This document shows, piece by piece, positions 24,937-33,957 of a DNA stretch of 64,000 bases. A model generated the notes under the pieces. That model saw nothing but the letters and a program-made list of their open reading frames with translations, was not told the origin of the DNA and did no database searches. The DNA is taken from the NCBI RefSeq assembly GCF_013408655.1, contig NZ_JACCBP010000001.1:2480001-2544000 (forward strand). Reading direction: 5' to 3'. A program made the translations under genes and the position numbers. The stretch comes from Pigmentiphaga litoralis. GTDB taxonomy: Bacteria; Pseudomonadota; Gammaproteobacteria; Burkholderiales; Burkholderiaceae_B. Position 1 is the stretch's first letter; each line of letters starts with the position of its first letter.

Positions 24937-26526
24937 TTATAGCTCTGACTTTTTTGGCTGACGCAGCCAGGATCGCCGACGCGCAAGGCCGAGCGCCGCG
25001 ATGCCAGCCAGCACCGCCAATGCACCGCCTTCCATCGCTCCGCCGCCACTCGACATGGGATTGCCCGCCACGTTGCCGGCAGGCGCCGGGATCTGCGCGG
25101 CCGCGACGTCGGCCGTGACGAACTTGCGGTATTCCGGCAGGAACCAGCCTTCGGCGATCAAGGTGTCCAGACGGGCTGCGACCTTGGCCTGATACTCGGC
25201 CGGCCCGCCCGGATACAGCCGTGCCAGGGTTTCCGGCGGCAGCTTGACCTCGGTGCCCACGAGCAGGCACAAGCGGTTCAGCCTGTCCTTTTCGGCCTGC
25301 GGGGCATCGGCCGCAAACCGGCCGTCGCCAAAGACGCCATAGGTCGCGGTCGGCACGTCCACATAGACATTGCGGATGCCGCCGGTGGCATTGCCGTTGG
25401 CATCCAGCGCCAGGAAGGACCCGTCGCCAAAGGTGTTGCCATCGGTCGCGATGGGCGCGGGCGCATGCGGGGGCTTGGTGCCCTTGTCGACCCACTGCAC
25501 CAGATGATTCAACGCCAACGCGGTGAAGGCGCCTGCCGGAAAGCTGGACACGGGCTTGGTGCAGGGGTCGCCCAGGAAGCCAGGGTTTTCGCGCGCGTTG
25601 TTGTGCGCCATGCCGGCCACTTCATACAGCCGGAACTGATTGTTGGGCTCGTCGCCGTCCGACCGCCGGTACTGAATGCCTTCTTCGGCCCACGTGCGCA
25701 CCTCGGTCTGGGTCGGCATCTGGATGATGGGCACATCCAGGAAGGGCAGCTTGGTGTTGCCGTTGGTGCTCGTCACCAGATAGCCGTCATAGAGCGGACC
25801 GGCCTTGCCGTCGTTGAGCCGCACCGTCGGGTGGACTGCCATGTAGTTGCGCACGGTGCCCGACGACGCGGACGTTCCCATCAGCGTGACCTTGCGGACT
25901 GCGTAGCCCGGCAGCCAGCCACCCGGCCGGCCATTGGTCTTCATGAGCGCCCCGAACTGCGCGATGATCTCGTTCGCCTGGCTGGCCAACGGGATCGACA
26001 GCGCCGCATAACGCGCGTCGTTGAACGCGCGCATGGATGCGATGTTGGCGGCCGAGGTCGGGATCTCGACAAACACGTGCCCACGCGTCAGCACCGATTC
26101 GCGCGACCACTCGAAGATCAGCGCACGCCCGCTGGTGTGCATCGCTTCGGCCACCACCACCCCGCTGAAGTCGGCCACGTTGCGCGGGCGGCGCACCAGC
26201 ATGCGCGTGGCGTAGGGTTGGCCGCTCGCCGTGCCGCTCACGAAATACTCTTCCGTCACATAAGGAAAGGCAGTGACCGGCACCGCACCTTCCGTAATGT
26301 TCAGTCCCTGATACAGCACGTTGGCCGCCGTCTCGGCAATCGGCCCGGTGACCGACGCGGGCGGCGCCGCCAGGGTGATGGTCTGGGCAAACGCGCTGGC
26401 GGCTGGGAATGCCGAGGCCAGCAGCAGCGCGCTACAGGCCACGGTCCGGCTCATGCCGCGTGCCCACCACCGGGCCAGCGCGTGACGGGGCCTCGCGGCC
26501 GAAGCCGTGCGATCGTATGCAACCAT
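24937..26526 (-). CDS. Secreted alpha/beta hydrolase with GlyGly-CTERM-like tail
   Basis: This 529-residue protein has an N-terminal signal peptide ending in AFA-Q (about residue 48), an unusually long n-region and a strong GAGGAG site before ATG 26526. The body matches the abhydrolase_10 group: nucleophile region LMGTSASSGTVRNYMAV and EVAGMAHNNARENPG with the likely catalytic His. The last 35 residues read GGG, then a hydrophobic helix (GALAVLAGIAALGLA) and an RRR anchor. This resembles GlyGly-CTERM or similar surface-sorting signals. It is divergent from an XRE/cupin regulator. The substrate is unknown. Confidence 0.85.
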   Translation of the reverse strand: MVAYDRTASAARPRHALARWWARGMSRTVACSALLLASAFPAASAFAQTITLAAPPASVTGPIAETAANVLYQGLNITEGAVPVTAFPYVTEEYFVSGTASGQPYATRMLVRRPRNVADFSGVVVAEAMHTSGRALIFEWSRESVLTRGHVFVEIPTSAANIASMRAFNDARYAALSIPLASQANEIIAQFGALMKTNGRPGGWLPGYAVRKVTLMGTSASSGTVRNYMAVHPTVRLNDGKAGPLYDGYLVTSTNGNTKLPFLDVPIIQMPTQTEVRTWAEEGIQYRRSDGDEPNNQFRLYEVAGMAHNNARENPGFLGDPCTKPVSSFPAGAFTALALNHLVQWVDKGTKPPHAPAPIATDGNTFGDGSFLALDANGNATGGIRNVYVDVPTATYGVFGDGRFAADAPQAEKDRLNRLCLLVGTEVKLPPETLARLYPGGPAEYQAKVAARLDTLIAEGWFLPEYRKFVTADVAAAQIPAPAGNVAGNPMSSGGGAMEGGALAVLAGIAALGLARRRSWLRQPKKSEL

Positions 26527-26738
26527 GATGTCTCCTCAATGGATGCCGCGGGTGGATGCCGCGGGTGAACGCCGCGAGGCGTCCGATGCCACGCTATTTT
26601 TGATCAAGATCGATTCTGAGCATGTTCAATATTTTGGTCGAATGTAGTCCTGGTTTCTTGCCCGCGTCAATCCGGGTCTTTCGCGCAGGCCTCCCCTACA
26701 ATGGACGTCCCGATTCCACGCGCCCGGAGCGTGTTCCC

Positions 26739-27356
26739 TTGACCGACGCCGCCGAAGCCGATCCCCTTGCCCTGGGGGGAAATATCCGCAGCACCCGCAT
26801 CCTGAAAGGGCTCAAGCTGCGCGAAGTGGCCGACCGGGTCGGCTGTTCCGAAAGCATGTTGTCCAAGGTCGAGAACGGCAAGATCACGCCGTCGCTGCGG
26901 CTCTTGCACAAGGTCGCCACGAGCTTCGGCACCACCGTGCCCGACCTGCTGGCGTCGCGGGACGACAACCACATCGTGTCCCGCGCAGGGGAACGGCAGG
27001 CGCTTGCGATCGACGCCAAGGGATCGCATGTCGAACGGCTCGTTGCGCCAGACGGCGACCATGTGCTGGAAGGCCATCTGCATGTGATCGCGCCGGGCGG
27101 CGGCAGCGAAGGCGTTGTCGCGCACGAAGGTGAAGAAGTCGGCTATGTGGTCGAAGGCCAGCTCGAGCTGACCGTGGGACACGAAACCTTTGTGCTCAAG
27201 GCCGGCGATTCGTTTTCCTTCCGGTCCGAGATCGCCCACCACTATCGCAACGCCAGCAAGAAGCCAGCACGGGTCGTCTGGGTCAGCACGCCTGGCCGGC
27301 GCAGCAATGACCCGTCGTCCTTCGCCGCACGCAGCAAGCGCCGCAAGCCGCGCTAA
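26739..27356 (+). CDS. XRE-family regulator with C-terminal cupin domain
   Basis: The product (205 residues from TTG 26739) has an HTH_3 domain at about residues 12-68 (GLKLREVADRVGCSESMLSK, VENGKITPSLRLLHKVA) and a cupin domain with HEGEEVGYVVEGQLELTVG and GDSFSFRSEIAHHYRN. Such proteins repress catabolic or stress genes and sense small ligands in the cupin. TTG 26739 has GGAG nine bases upstream and gives a normal length. An upstream ATG at 26622 would add 39 atypical residues. It is divergent from the secreted hydrolase and precedes a Bug-hydrolase operon; either could be its target. Confidence 0.87.
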   Translation: MTDAAEADPLALGGNIRSTRILKGLKLREVADRVGCSESMLSKVENGKITPSLRLLHKVATSFGTTVPDLLASRDDNHIVSRAGERQALAIDAKGSHVERLVAPDGDHVLEGHLHVIAPGGGSEGVVAHEGEEVGYVVEGQLELTVGHETFVLKAGDSFSFRSEIAHHYRNASKKPARVVWVSTPGRRSNDPSSFAARSKRRKPR

Positions 27357-27448
27357 GGCATCGGGGCCCGGCAACCTGCGGCCTTACCCCCGCCCCTGCC
27401 AGGAAAAATGTAAACGGCGATTGACGTCGCGCGCGCCTCGCCGCTAAA

Positions 27449-27483
27449 TTCAAGTCACTTGATTTTAAGTCTATCGACTTGAA
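27449..27483. promoter_or_regulatory. Nested palindromic operator upstream of Bug-hydrolase operon
   Basis: TTCAAGTC (27449-27456) and GACTTGAA (27476-27483) are perfect inverted arms. Inside lie TCAAGT-C-ACTTGA (27450-27462) and AAGTC-TATC-GACTT (27467-27480), so two palindromes sit side by side in an AT-rich patch 120 bases before the Bug gene. The layout suggests a pair of repressor dimers. The adjacent XRE/cupin protein is a candidate binder. Confidence 0.6.
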
Positions 27484-27604
27484 AACCGGGAGGCGCCCCG
27501 TTTGCCGGGCCCGTCACAACCCGGGTCGGAGACAGTCTTTGCTTCACGGATGCCGGTCGTCCACGACGCGGCAGCATGTTTTCCCAGTCCGGAGAAATCG
27601 CCGT

Positions 27605-28579
27605 ATGAACAAGCTGATCCTTGCCGTCATGGCGGGCGCCCTGTGCGCCGCCGCCCTTCCCTCCGTCAGTGCCGCGCAGGCCTACCCCGACAAGCCGATC
27701 CGCGTGATCGTGCCTTACCCGCCGGGCGACCTGGCCGACATCATTGCGCGGCTGATCGGCCCCAAGATCACCGAACAGTTGGGCCAACCCGTCGTGGTGG
27801 AAAACCGCCCCGGTGCGTCGGGCATGGTCGGCTTGCAGAACGCCACGCAAGCACCGCCCGACGGCTACACGCTGGTGCTCGGGCAGATGGGCAGCATGGC
27901 GGTGGCGCCCATCATCAATAAGCAGCCCTTTGACGTGCGCGACGCCTTCGTGCCGGTGGCCATGGCCTACACGAACTACCTAATGCTGGTGTCGCACCCG
28001 GACTTTCCCGCCAAGACCCTGCCCGACCTGATCGCCTATTCCAAAGCCAATCCGGGCAAGGTCAGCCTGGCCACCAATGGCGAGGGCGGATTCCCGCACC
28101 TTGCGGTCGAATTGCTCAAACGTCAGACCGGCTTTTCGTTCACGCACATCCCGTACAAGGGCAGCAATCAAAGCGTGACCGACGTGATCGGCGGGCAGGT
28201 ACCGCTGACCATCAGCGGCGCGTCGAGCATGAACCCGCACGTCAAGGCCGGCCGGCTGCATGGCATTGCGATCACCGCGCGGGAACGCTCCCGCATCACC
28301 CCTGACGTGCCGACCTTCAAGGAAGCGGTGCCCGACTACGAAGCCCTGGGCTGGTTCGGCTTCTTTGCGCCCAAGGGCACACCCGACGCGATCATCAGCA
28401 AGCTGAACGATTCGGTCAATGCCGCGCTCAAGATGCCCGACGTCGCGCAAAAAGCCGCCACGCTGGAACTGGACACGTCGCCTGGATCGCCGCAGTACTT
28501 TGGCGTGGTCTGGCGGCGGGACTACGACAAGTGGGGCTCGATCATCCGCGATCTGAAGCTCGACACCCCGAAGCCCTGA
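27605..28579 (+). CDS. Bug/TctC-family periplasmic solute-binding protein (variant pocket loop)
   Basis: This 324-residue protein has a short signal peptide ending SAA or AQA. The hallmark loop reads YPDKPIRVIVPYPPGDLADI, with Gly-Asp in place of the usual Gly-Gly. DGYTLVLGQMGSMAVAP and FTHIPYKGSNQSVTDVIGG follow. GGAGA precedes ATG 27605. It is the first gene of a unit with two FrsA-type hydrolases 10 bases downstream, so it probably imports their substrate. The altered loop touches the ligand carboxylate in known Bug structures. Confidence 0.92.
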   Translation: MNKLILAVMAGALCAAALPSVSAAQAYPDKPIRVIVPYPPGDLADIIARLIGPKITEQLGQPVVVENRPGASGMVGLQNATQAPPDGYTLVLGQMGSMAVAPIINKQPFDVRDAFVPVAMAYTNYLMLVSHPDFPAKTLPDLIAYSKANPGKVSLATNGEGGFPHLAVELLKRQTGFSFTHIPYKGSNQSVTDVIGGQVPLTISGASSMNPHVKAGRLHGIAITARERSRITPDVPTFKEAVPDYEALGWFGFFAPKGTPDAIISKLNDSVNAALKMPDVAQKAATLELDTSPGSPQYFGVVWRRDYDKWGSIIRDLKLDTPKP

Positions 28580-28589
28580 CGGAGACACC

Positions 28590-29774
28590 ATGCAGCAACC
28601 CCATTCGGTCTACGAGCCTTTCGGCTGGCATCACTGGCCCGAGGATTTCTGGTTTTCCTACCAGTTCCGGCGCGGGCTGGGCGAGACGCAGGAAGGCGGC
28701 GGCGCCGTCAGCGAAGTGTTCCAGGCAGGCAGCAAGATCATTCCGGGCGACCGCGAAAGCTGGTTCAAGGAATGGACGCACATTGCGGATCGCAACGACC
28801 GTCGCGGCGATGACGCGCTGGCCAACGGCCATGTGCGCACGGCCATGAACTGCTGGCTGCGCGCCGCCAACTACTACCGCGAGGCCGAGTTCTGGCTGGA
28901 CGGACACGACCCGCGCCGCCTGGCCACCTTCACCTTGTGCGAAGCCGCATCGGCCAAGGCGTTTACACGCTTGACGCCCGCAGCGGAAGTGGTAGAGATC
29001 CCTTATGAAAACGGCACGACGCTGCCCGCCTACTTCATCCGGTCGGCCCACGGCGGCGATCGCCAGCCCGTGCTGATTTCAGTGGGCGGGCTCGATTCCT
29101 TCAAGGACGAACTGTGGTTCATGACCGGCCGCGGCGCGGTGCAGCGCGGCATGTCGGTCTTGCTGGTCGACGGCCCGGGCCAGGGCGGCGCCTTGCGGCG
29201 TCACAAGCTGGCGACCCGCTACGACTATGAAGTGCCGATCGGCGCCTGCATCGACTGGCTGGAACGGCGATCGGATGTGGACACCTCGCGCATCGCCGTC
29301 AGCGGATCGAGCCTGGGCGGCTATTACGCCGCGCGGGCGGGGGCAATGGAGCCGCGCCTGGCCGCCTGCATTTCGCACGGCGCGATCTGGGACATCCACG
29401 CGCGCTGGAAAGTGCGTGACGACAGCCATGGTCTCGCTGGTCACATGACCTGGGTGTTCGGCGCAAAGAACATGGCCGAGGCCACCGAAATCGCGAAGCC
29501 CTTCACGCTGGACGGTGTGCTCGAACACATGAAGTGCCCGTACCTAATCATCCACGGCGGCCACGATGTGCTGGGGGTCGAAGCGGTACGGACGGTGTAT
29601 GACTACGCGATCAAGCATGGCGTGAAGGCCACGCTTCGCCTGACCACCGAAGATGAGACCGGCGCGGAACACTGCCAGCACGACAACCCGACCCTGGGCC
29701 AGGAACTGATGCTGGACTGGCTGGCCGACGTCTTCGGTATCGACCAGGCCGCGCTGGCCTTCACCCCTGGCTGA
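28590..29774 (+). CDS. FrsA/DUF1100-type alpha/beta hydrolase, first of a tandem pair
   Basis: This 394-residue protein has a helical N-terminal cap (about residues 1-140) and a C-terminal hydrolase core. Core motifs are VSVLLVDGPGQGGALRRH, the nucleophile elbow AVSGSSLGGYYAARAG, the acid in IIHGGHDVLG and the His in GAEHCQHDNP. The arrangement is that of 2,6-dihydroxypseudooxynicotine hydrolase and FrsA relatives, which cut C-C or ester bonds. It follows the Bug gene by 10 bases. The next gene is a paralogue, so the two may act in sequence or as a heteromer. The substrate is unknown. Confidence 0.87.
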   Translation: MQQPHSVYEPFGWHHWPEDFWFSYQFRRGLGETQEGGGAVSEVFQAGSKIIPGDRESWFKEWTHIADRNDRRGDDALANGHVRTAMNCWLRAANYYREAEFWLDGHDPRRLATFTLCEAASAKAFTRLTPAAEVVEIPYENGTTLPAYFIRSAHGGDRQPVLISVGGLDSFKDELWFMTGRGAVQRGMSVLLVDGPGQGGALRRHKLATRYDYEVPIGACIDWLERRSDVDTSRIAVSGSSLGGYYAARAGAMEPRLAACISHGAIWDIHARWKVRDDSHGLAGHMTWVFGAKNMAEATEIAKPFTLDGVLEHMKCPYLIIHGGHDVLGVEAVRTVYDYAIKHGVKATLRLTTEDETGAEHCQHDNPTLGQELMLDWLADVFGIDQAALAFTPG

Positions 29775-29785
29775 CAGGAGCTCGC

Positions 29786-30928
29786 ATGAGCCATTGGTTT
29801 GAATACTTCCCCAAGAACCACATGTGGTCGCAGGGCATGATGTTCGGTATCGAGATGGCGGCCTGGGGCGCGGCGGCCATCGGCGAGATCGACCAGATCG
29901 GCCAGAAGCTGCGTGGCCATGAAGGCGACAACGAGTTGTGGTGGACCGAATGGACCGCCATGGCCCAACGCATCGAAGGCTTCGGCGACATCGAAGAAGC
30001 GCAGGGCCATCGGCTGACGTCGGGCGCCTACTACCTGCGCGCGGCTATCTACTACTTCTGCGGCGAACGCTTCATCGCGCCGTCGGAGCGCAAATGGGAT
30101 ACCTATCGAAGCTGCCTGCGCTGCTTCACCAAAGGTGTCGAGCGGCGCTATCCGCAGATCGAACGCGTCGACGTCCCGTATGAAGACACGACCCTGCCGG
30201 CCTGGTTTCTGAAGGCGGATGTCAAAGGCCCGGCGCCCACCGTCGTCATGTTCGACGGCCTGGACAACGCCAAGGAAATGAGCGTGCTGTTCGGAGGTGT
30301 CGAGATTGCCCGGCGCGGCATCCATGTGCTGGCGATCGATGGTCCGGGCCAGGGCGAAGCCTTGCGCCTTCAAGGCATTCCCAGCCGCTATGACTATGAA
30401 GTGCCCGCTGGCGCGGCCTACGATCACATCACGCAACGCCCGGAAGTCGACCCCGAACGCGTCGCGGTCATGGGCTTTTCCATGGGCGGATACTACGCGC
30501 CACGAGCCGCCGCGATGGATCCGCGCTTTGCCGCCTGCGTCGCGTGGGGCGGCCACTTCGACTATCACGAGTCGTGGCAGCGCCGCCGCAAGATCATGGA
30601 GTCGGGCGGGACCAAGCTGTCCGCCCCGGGCTTTCAGTTGCCCTGGGTGCTGGGCATGCCCGACATCGACGCCTGCATGAAGAAGCTGGAAAACTACCGG
30701 CTTGATGGCATTGCCGAAAAGATGCGGTGCCCCTTCTTCTGCATCCATGGCGAAGACGACAACATCGTGCAGCTGGACTTTGCCGAGCGGCTTTACGCGG
30801 CGGTCGGGTCGGCCGACAAGACGCTCAAAGTGCTGCGTGCGTACGATGGCGGCAGCGAACATTGCCAGGAAGACAATCGGCAGGTCGGCGCCAACATCGT
30901 GGCGGACTGGCTGGCCGATCACCTGTAG
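29786..30928 (+). CDS. FrsA/DUF1100-type alpha/beta hydrolase, second of a tandem pair
   Basis: This 380-residue paralogue of the preceding gene keeps the same plan: HVLAIDGPGQGEALRLQG, RYDYEVPAGAAYDHI, nucleophile MGFSMGGYYAPRAAA, IHGEDDNIVQLDFAERLYAA and catalytic His in GSEHCQEDNRQVG. The two proteins share GPGQG, SRYDYEVP-type and EHCQ.DN segments but differ strongly in the cap. It begins 11 bases after its partner. Its end is 3 bases from the convergent SGNH gene. The conserved Asp and His are intact, so it should be active. Confidence 0.87.
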   Translation: MSHWFEYFPKNHMWSQGMMFGIEMAAWGAAAIGEIDQIGQKLRGHEGDNELWWTEWTAMAQRIEGFGDIEEAQGHRLTSGAYYLRAAIYYFCGERFIAPSERKWDTYRSCLRCFTKGVERRYPQIERVDVPYEDTTLPAWFLKADVKGPAPTVVMFDGLDNAKEMSVLFGGVEIARRGIHVLAIDGPGQGEALRLQGIPSRYDYEVPAGAAYDHITQRPEVDPERVAVMGFSMGGYYAPRAAAMDPRFAACVAWGGHFDYHESWQRRRKIMESGGTKLSAPGFQLPWVLGMPDIDACMKKLENYRLDGIAEKMRCPFFCIHGEDDNIVQLDFAERLYAAVGSADKTLKVLRAYDGGSEHCQEDNRQVGANIVADWLADHL

Positions 30929-30931
30929 GCC

Positions 30932-31846
30932 CTACTCCGCCCCGCCCACCCGCGCCAGGATATGGGGCGCCAGAATGTCCGCCAGCACCGGCATGGCCGA
31001 CGGCTTGGGGTGCACCGCGTCCTTGTAGCAGTCGGGGGACCAGCGGGCGTCGTCCGCGATCGCCACCGGTTCCCTGACACCTACGGACCTCAACAGCTGA
31101 CGCGCCGGCTCGAAACTGCGCGCGCGTTCGGCTGGATTGCGACTCTCTTCTTCTGTCGCATACAGCACCACGGTCGTCTTCTTGCCGAAGGCCGACATGA
31201 AACGTTCGAGCTCGGCGTGCACGTCCCCCTGCGGGACCTTCAACGCGGCCGGAGGCGTGCCGCAAGGCTCAAGCCGGTACACATATTTATTGAACAGAAA
31301 CCATAACGACGACGTCGGATGCGACCGCGGATGGCTGAACTCGCACGACCAGGACGATGCATCGCCGAAGTCGTTGCTGCCGAGCAGAAAGACCACCTCA
31401 TCGACCCGGTCGACGACATCCGGATTGCGCTGCAGCCACTTCAGCTCATTGCGCAGCGACCAGCTGCCCGCCGCGATCGGCCAGACCTTGACGCCCGAGT
31501 GCGCGAGCGCCTTCTGCGTCAGCGGGCCGAGCCGGTCCTGCTGACGGTACGGATTGCCGCCGTCGACGATGCTGTCGCCCACCAGCAGCACATTGGCGCC
31601 CGGGCCCGGCACGAATTCCGGCGCGCCCATGCTGCGCGAATTGAACTGCCAGTCGTTCTTGTTGAGGAAAGCGCCCTGTTGATTCGGCTTGGGCACATAG
31701 CCGATGTCGGCGTTTGCTTCGTACAGCGGGAAGTCCAGCAGGCCGAGTTGACGGGTGGCAATTTCGGCCACGATCAGCAAGCCGCAGAACAGCGTTCCGC
31801 CAACCAGAACCGAGCGAAGCAAACGGGAACGAGGGCGCGATGTCAT
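30932..31846 (-). CDS. SGNH/GDSL-type hydrolase, membrane anchored
   Basis: This 304-residue protein has an N-terminal membrane segment (SVLVGGTLFCGLLIVAEIAT) and SGNH blocks: VLLVGDSIVDGG (Ser), FLLGSNDFGD (Asn) and DAVHPKPSAMP (Asp and His). It is likely exported or anchored in the inner membrane facing the periplasm. Proteins like this modify polysaccharide or lipid acyl groups. No partner gene is adjacent, so a substrate cannot be proposed. The 144 bases to the MFS stop would hold its promoter. Confidence 0.82.
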   Translation of the reverse strand: MTSRPRSRLLRSVLVGGTLFCGLLIVAEIATRQLGLLDFPLYEANADIGYVPKPNQQGAFLNKNDWQFNSRSMGAPEFVPGPGANVLLVGDSIVDGGNPYRQQDRLGPLTQKALAHSGVKVWPIAAGSWSLRNELKWLQRNPDVVDRVDEVVFLLGSNDFGDASSWSCEFSHPRSHPTSSLWFLFNKYVYRLEPCGTPPAALKVPQGDVHAELERFMSAFGKKTTVVLYATEEESRNPAERARSFEPARQLLRSVGVREPVAIADDARWSPDCYKDAVHPKPSAMPVLADILAPHILARVGGAE

Positions 31847-31990
31847 GCGAGTCCGTCCGTATGGCGATGGACGTACACAGTACCGGCGATGGCCGAACGG
31901 TGCGCCGCTCGTATGGCCTAGTGCCTCAACATGGCCCTCGGCCGCGGTTCACGCCCGATCGGACCTAGACCGGTGGCACACTTGAAAGGC

Positions 31991-33256
31991 TCAACGGCTG
32001 GGAAGCGTTGACCCGTGCGGCGTGACGGGACGCAAGGTCATGCTTCCGACAAGCGCCGCGGTAGCAAGCAGTATCACCGCCGCGCCATAAATATCCGTGG
32101 TCGGAATCAGGCCGATCTGGCCGACCAGTGCGCCGGCCACCATGGCGGGCAGGCTCATTGCGAAATAACTGAGCACATAGAACGCTGCCATCAAGCCGGC
32201 CCGTTCGTGCGGCAACGCCATCGGCATCACGGTGCGCACGGCGCCCAGGAATGCGGCGCCAAAGCCAATGCCCGCGATCATGGTGCCGGCAAAAAACCAC
32301 AAGGACGCATTGGCATGAACACCCGCTAGCACCGTGGCAATGCCGACGATCAGCGCCGCCGCGCCGATGTTCATGGTGCGGCGGGCTTCGGTATTACGAA
32401 AGGCCACGACCGACCCGGCGCCGCAGATGGTCAGGGTAAACACCAGCAGACCGCCCACCACCGGCGCCTGTTCGCCGGTCACCACGCGCGCAAGCGTCGG
32501 CCCCAACGACAGGAAGAAGCCGCCCAGCGCCCACACCGCGACATCGACCGGGGCCACCATCATCAACGCACGGCGGGCCTGCGCCGGCACCCGCACCTTG
32601 GGGCGCAGCGACGCCAGCGCGCCAGGCTGCGGCCGCACGGTCTCGGGAAGGAAGAAGGTGATGGCACCCTGGATCACCAGCACGACCAGCAACACCACAT
32701 AGACAAGATGCAATGGCGCCGGCGCGAACTGCACCAGCACGCTCGATCCCAACGCGCCGATCGCCATGCCGACGATGGGCATGACACTGTTGATCAGCGC
32801 GCCCCAGGTCCGGTTGACGTCGAGCAAGGCAGCACCCAGCGCGCTCATGGCCGCGCCCGTGGCCAGCCCCTGCACGACGCGGGCGGCGATCAGCATGGGC
32901 ACGTCATTGGCCAGGATGAACAGCACCATGGCGACCGCCTGGAGCAGGACGGAGGCAAGCACAACCGGCCGGCGGCCGATGAAATCCGACAGCGCGCCCA
33001 CGGTCAGCAACGAGAACAACAGACTGAAGGCATAGATGCCGAACACCACGGTCAGCGTGATGGGCGAAAAGCCCCAGGCTTCGCGGTAGATGCTGTACAG
33101 CGGCGTGGGCGCGCTGGACGCGGCCATGAAGGCGATGAGGATGCTGGCCAGCAGCACCACCGAGCCGGTCGGCCCCAGGCCGCGAGCGGGGGTGGGCGTC
33201 AAGGTGCCGGAGGGGGAAGGATCGGAAGCGGCAGCGCGGGGCGACATGAAGGCCAT
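31991..33256 (-). CDS. Major facilitator superfamily exporter
   Basis: This is a 421-residue, twelve-helix type protein. The loop between helices 2 and 3 has the MFS motif GALSDFIGRRPVVLASVLLQ, and RVVQGLATGAAMSALGAALL continues the first half. It resembles drug or metabolite exporters of the DHA1 class. Either ATG 33256 or ATG 33247 could start it. It is divergent from a TetR gene, with two copies of a palindromic operator between them. That strongly suggests TetR-controlled efflux induced by its substrate. Confidence 0.88.
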   Translation of the reverse strand: MAFMSPRAAASDPSPSGTLTPTPARGLGPTGSVVLLASILIAFMAASSAPTPLYSIYREAWGFSPITLTVVFGIYAFSLLFSLLTVGALSDFIGRRPVVLASVLLQAVAMVLFILANDVPMLIAARVVQGLATGAAMSALGAALLDVNRTWGALINSVMPIVGMAIGALGSSVLVQFAPAPLHLVYVVLLVVLVIQGAITFFLPETVRPQPGALASLRPKVRVPAQARRALMMVAPVDVAVWALGGFFLSLGPTLARVVTGEQAPVVGGLLVFTLTICGAGSVVAFRNTEARRTMNIGAAALIVGIATVLAGVHANASLWFFAGTMIAGIGFGAAFLGAVRTVMPMALPHERAGLMAAFYVLSYFAMSLPAMVAGALVGQIGLIPTTDIYGAAVILLATAALVGSMTLRPVTPHGSTLPSR

Positions 33257-33261
33257 CAGGT

Positions 33262-33282
33262 AAAAGCAAATTTTTTGCGTTA
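33262..33282. promoter_or_regulatory. TetR operator, imperfect copy (proximal to MFS)
   Basis: AAAGCAAAT (33263-33271), one base, then TTTTGCGTT (33273-33281) match the perfect operator at 33308 in the left arm and in the TTTGC core of the right arm. It lies just upstream of the MFS start. Its centre is about 46 bases from the other copy. Confidence 0.6.
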
Positions 33283-33307
33283 ATGCATGGTGCATCAAAG
33301 CATCATT

Positions 33308-33328
33308 TAAAGCAAATAATTTGCTTTA
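33308..33328. promoter_or_regulatory. TetR operator, perfect 21-bp palindrome
   Basis: TAAAGCAAAT (33308-33317) and ATTTGCTTTA (33319-33328) are exact inverted arms around a central A at 33318. The site lies between the divergent MFS and TetR genes. Its length and symmetry are typical of TetR-family operators. Confidence 0.75.
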
Positions 33329-33378
33329 GTGGGATACTGCAACCGTTGCCGCTTCTCGGCAGGTCATTGATTGCCACC

Positions 33379-33945
33379 ATGTCTTCCGCTACCAAAGAAC
33401 GTCTTCGCCCCGGCGGCCGCAGTGCGCGGGTGCAGGAATCGGTGCATGCCGCCGTGCGCGCCCTGACGGCCGAACATGGCCGCGCCGCGCTGACAGTACC
33501 GCTGATCGCGACGCATGCAGGCGTCACGCCGTCCACCATCTACCGGCGTTGGGGTGACCTGCCCGAACTGCTGGCGGACGTTGCGGTGGAACGCCTGCGG
33601 CCCGAAAGCGCGCCGATTTCCACCGGCGACCTGCGGACCGATCTGCAATTGTGGATTGACCAGTTCGTGGACGAGATGTCGTCGGGCCCGGGCCGCATCA
33701 TGGTGCGCGACGTGCTGGCTGGCAGCGGCGATGGTCCGGATACCTGTTGTGCGTACACACAGGACCAGCTCGAGATCATCCTGGACCAGGCGCAGCGACG
33801 GGGCGATCCGCATCCGTCCATCGATGCGGTCATGGACGAGATCATCTCGCCCATCATGTACCGCATCATTTTTCGGGGGCAGACGCTGCGGGCCGCCTAT
33901 GTGCACAGCCTGATCGCGACGTGCCTGGCGCGCGTCGCGCCGTAG
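33379..33945 (+). CDS. TetR family transcriptional repressor
   Basis: This 188-residue protein has an N-terminal TetR helix-turn-helix (ALTVPLIATHAGVTPSTIYR then RWGDLPELLADVAVER) at about residues 30-65. The C-terminal ligand domain is helical (DLRTDLQLWIDQFVDEM and after). ATG 33379 gives a normal family length. The divergent MFS gene and the two TAAAGCAAAT palindromes make it the probable repressor of that exporter and of itself. The inducing compound cannot be read from the sequence. Confidence 0.9.
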   Translation: MSSATKERLRPGGRSARVQESVHAAVRALTAEHGRAALTVPLIATHAGVTPSTIYRRWGDLPELLADVAVERLRPESAPISTGDLRTDLQLWIDQFVDEMSSGPGRIMVRDVLAGSGDGPDTCCAYTQDQLEIILDQAQRRGDPHPSIDAVMDEIISPIMYRIIFRGQTLRAAYVHSLIATCLARVAP

Positions 33946-33957
33946 GTTCCCCCCGGC

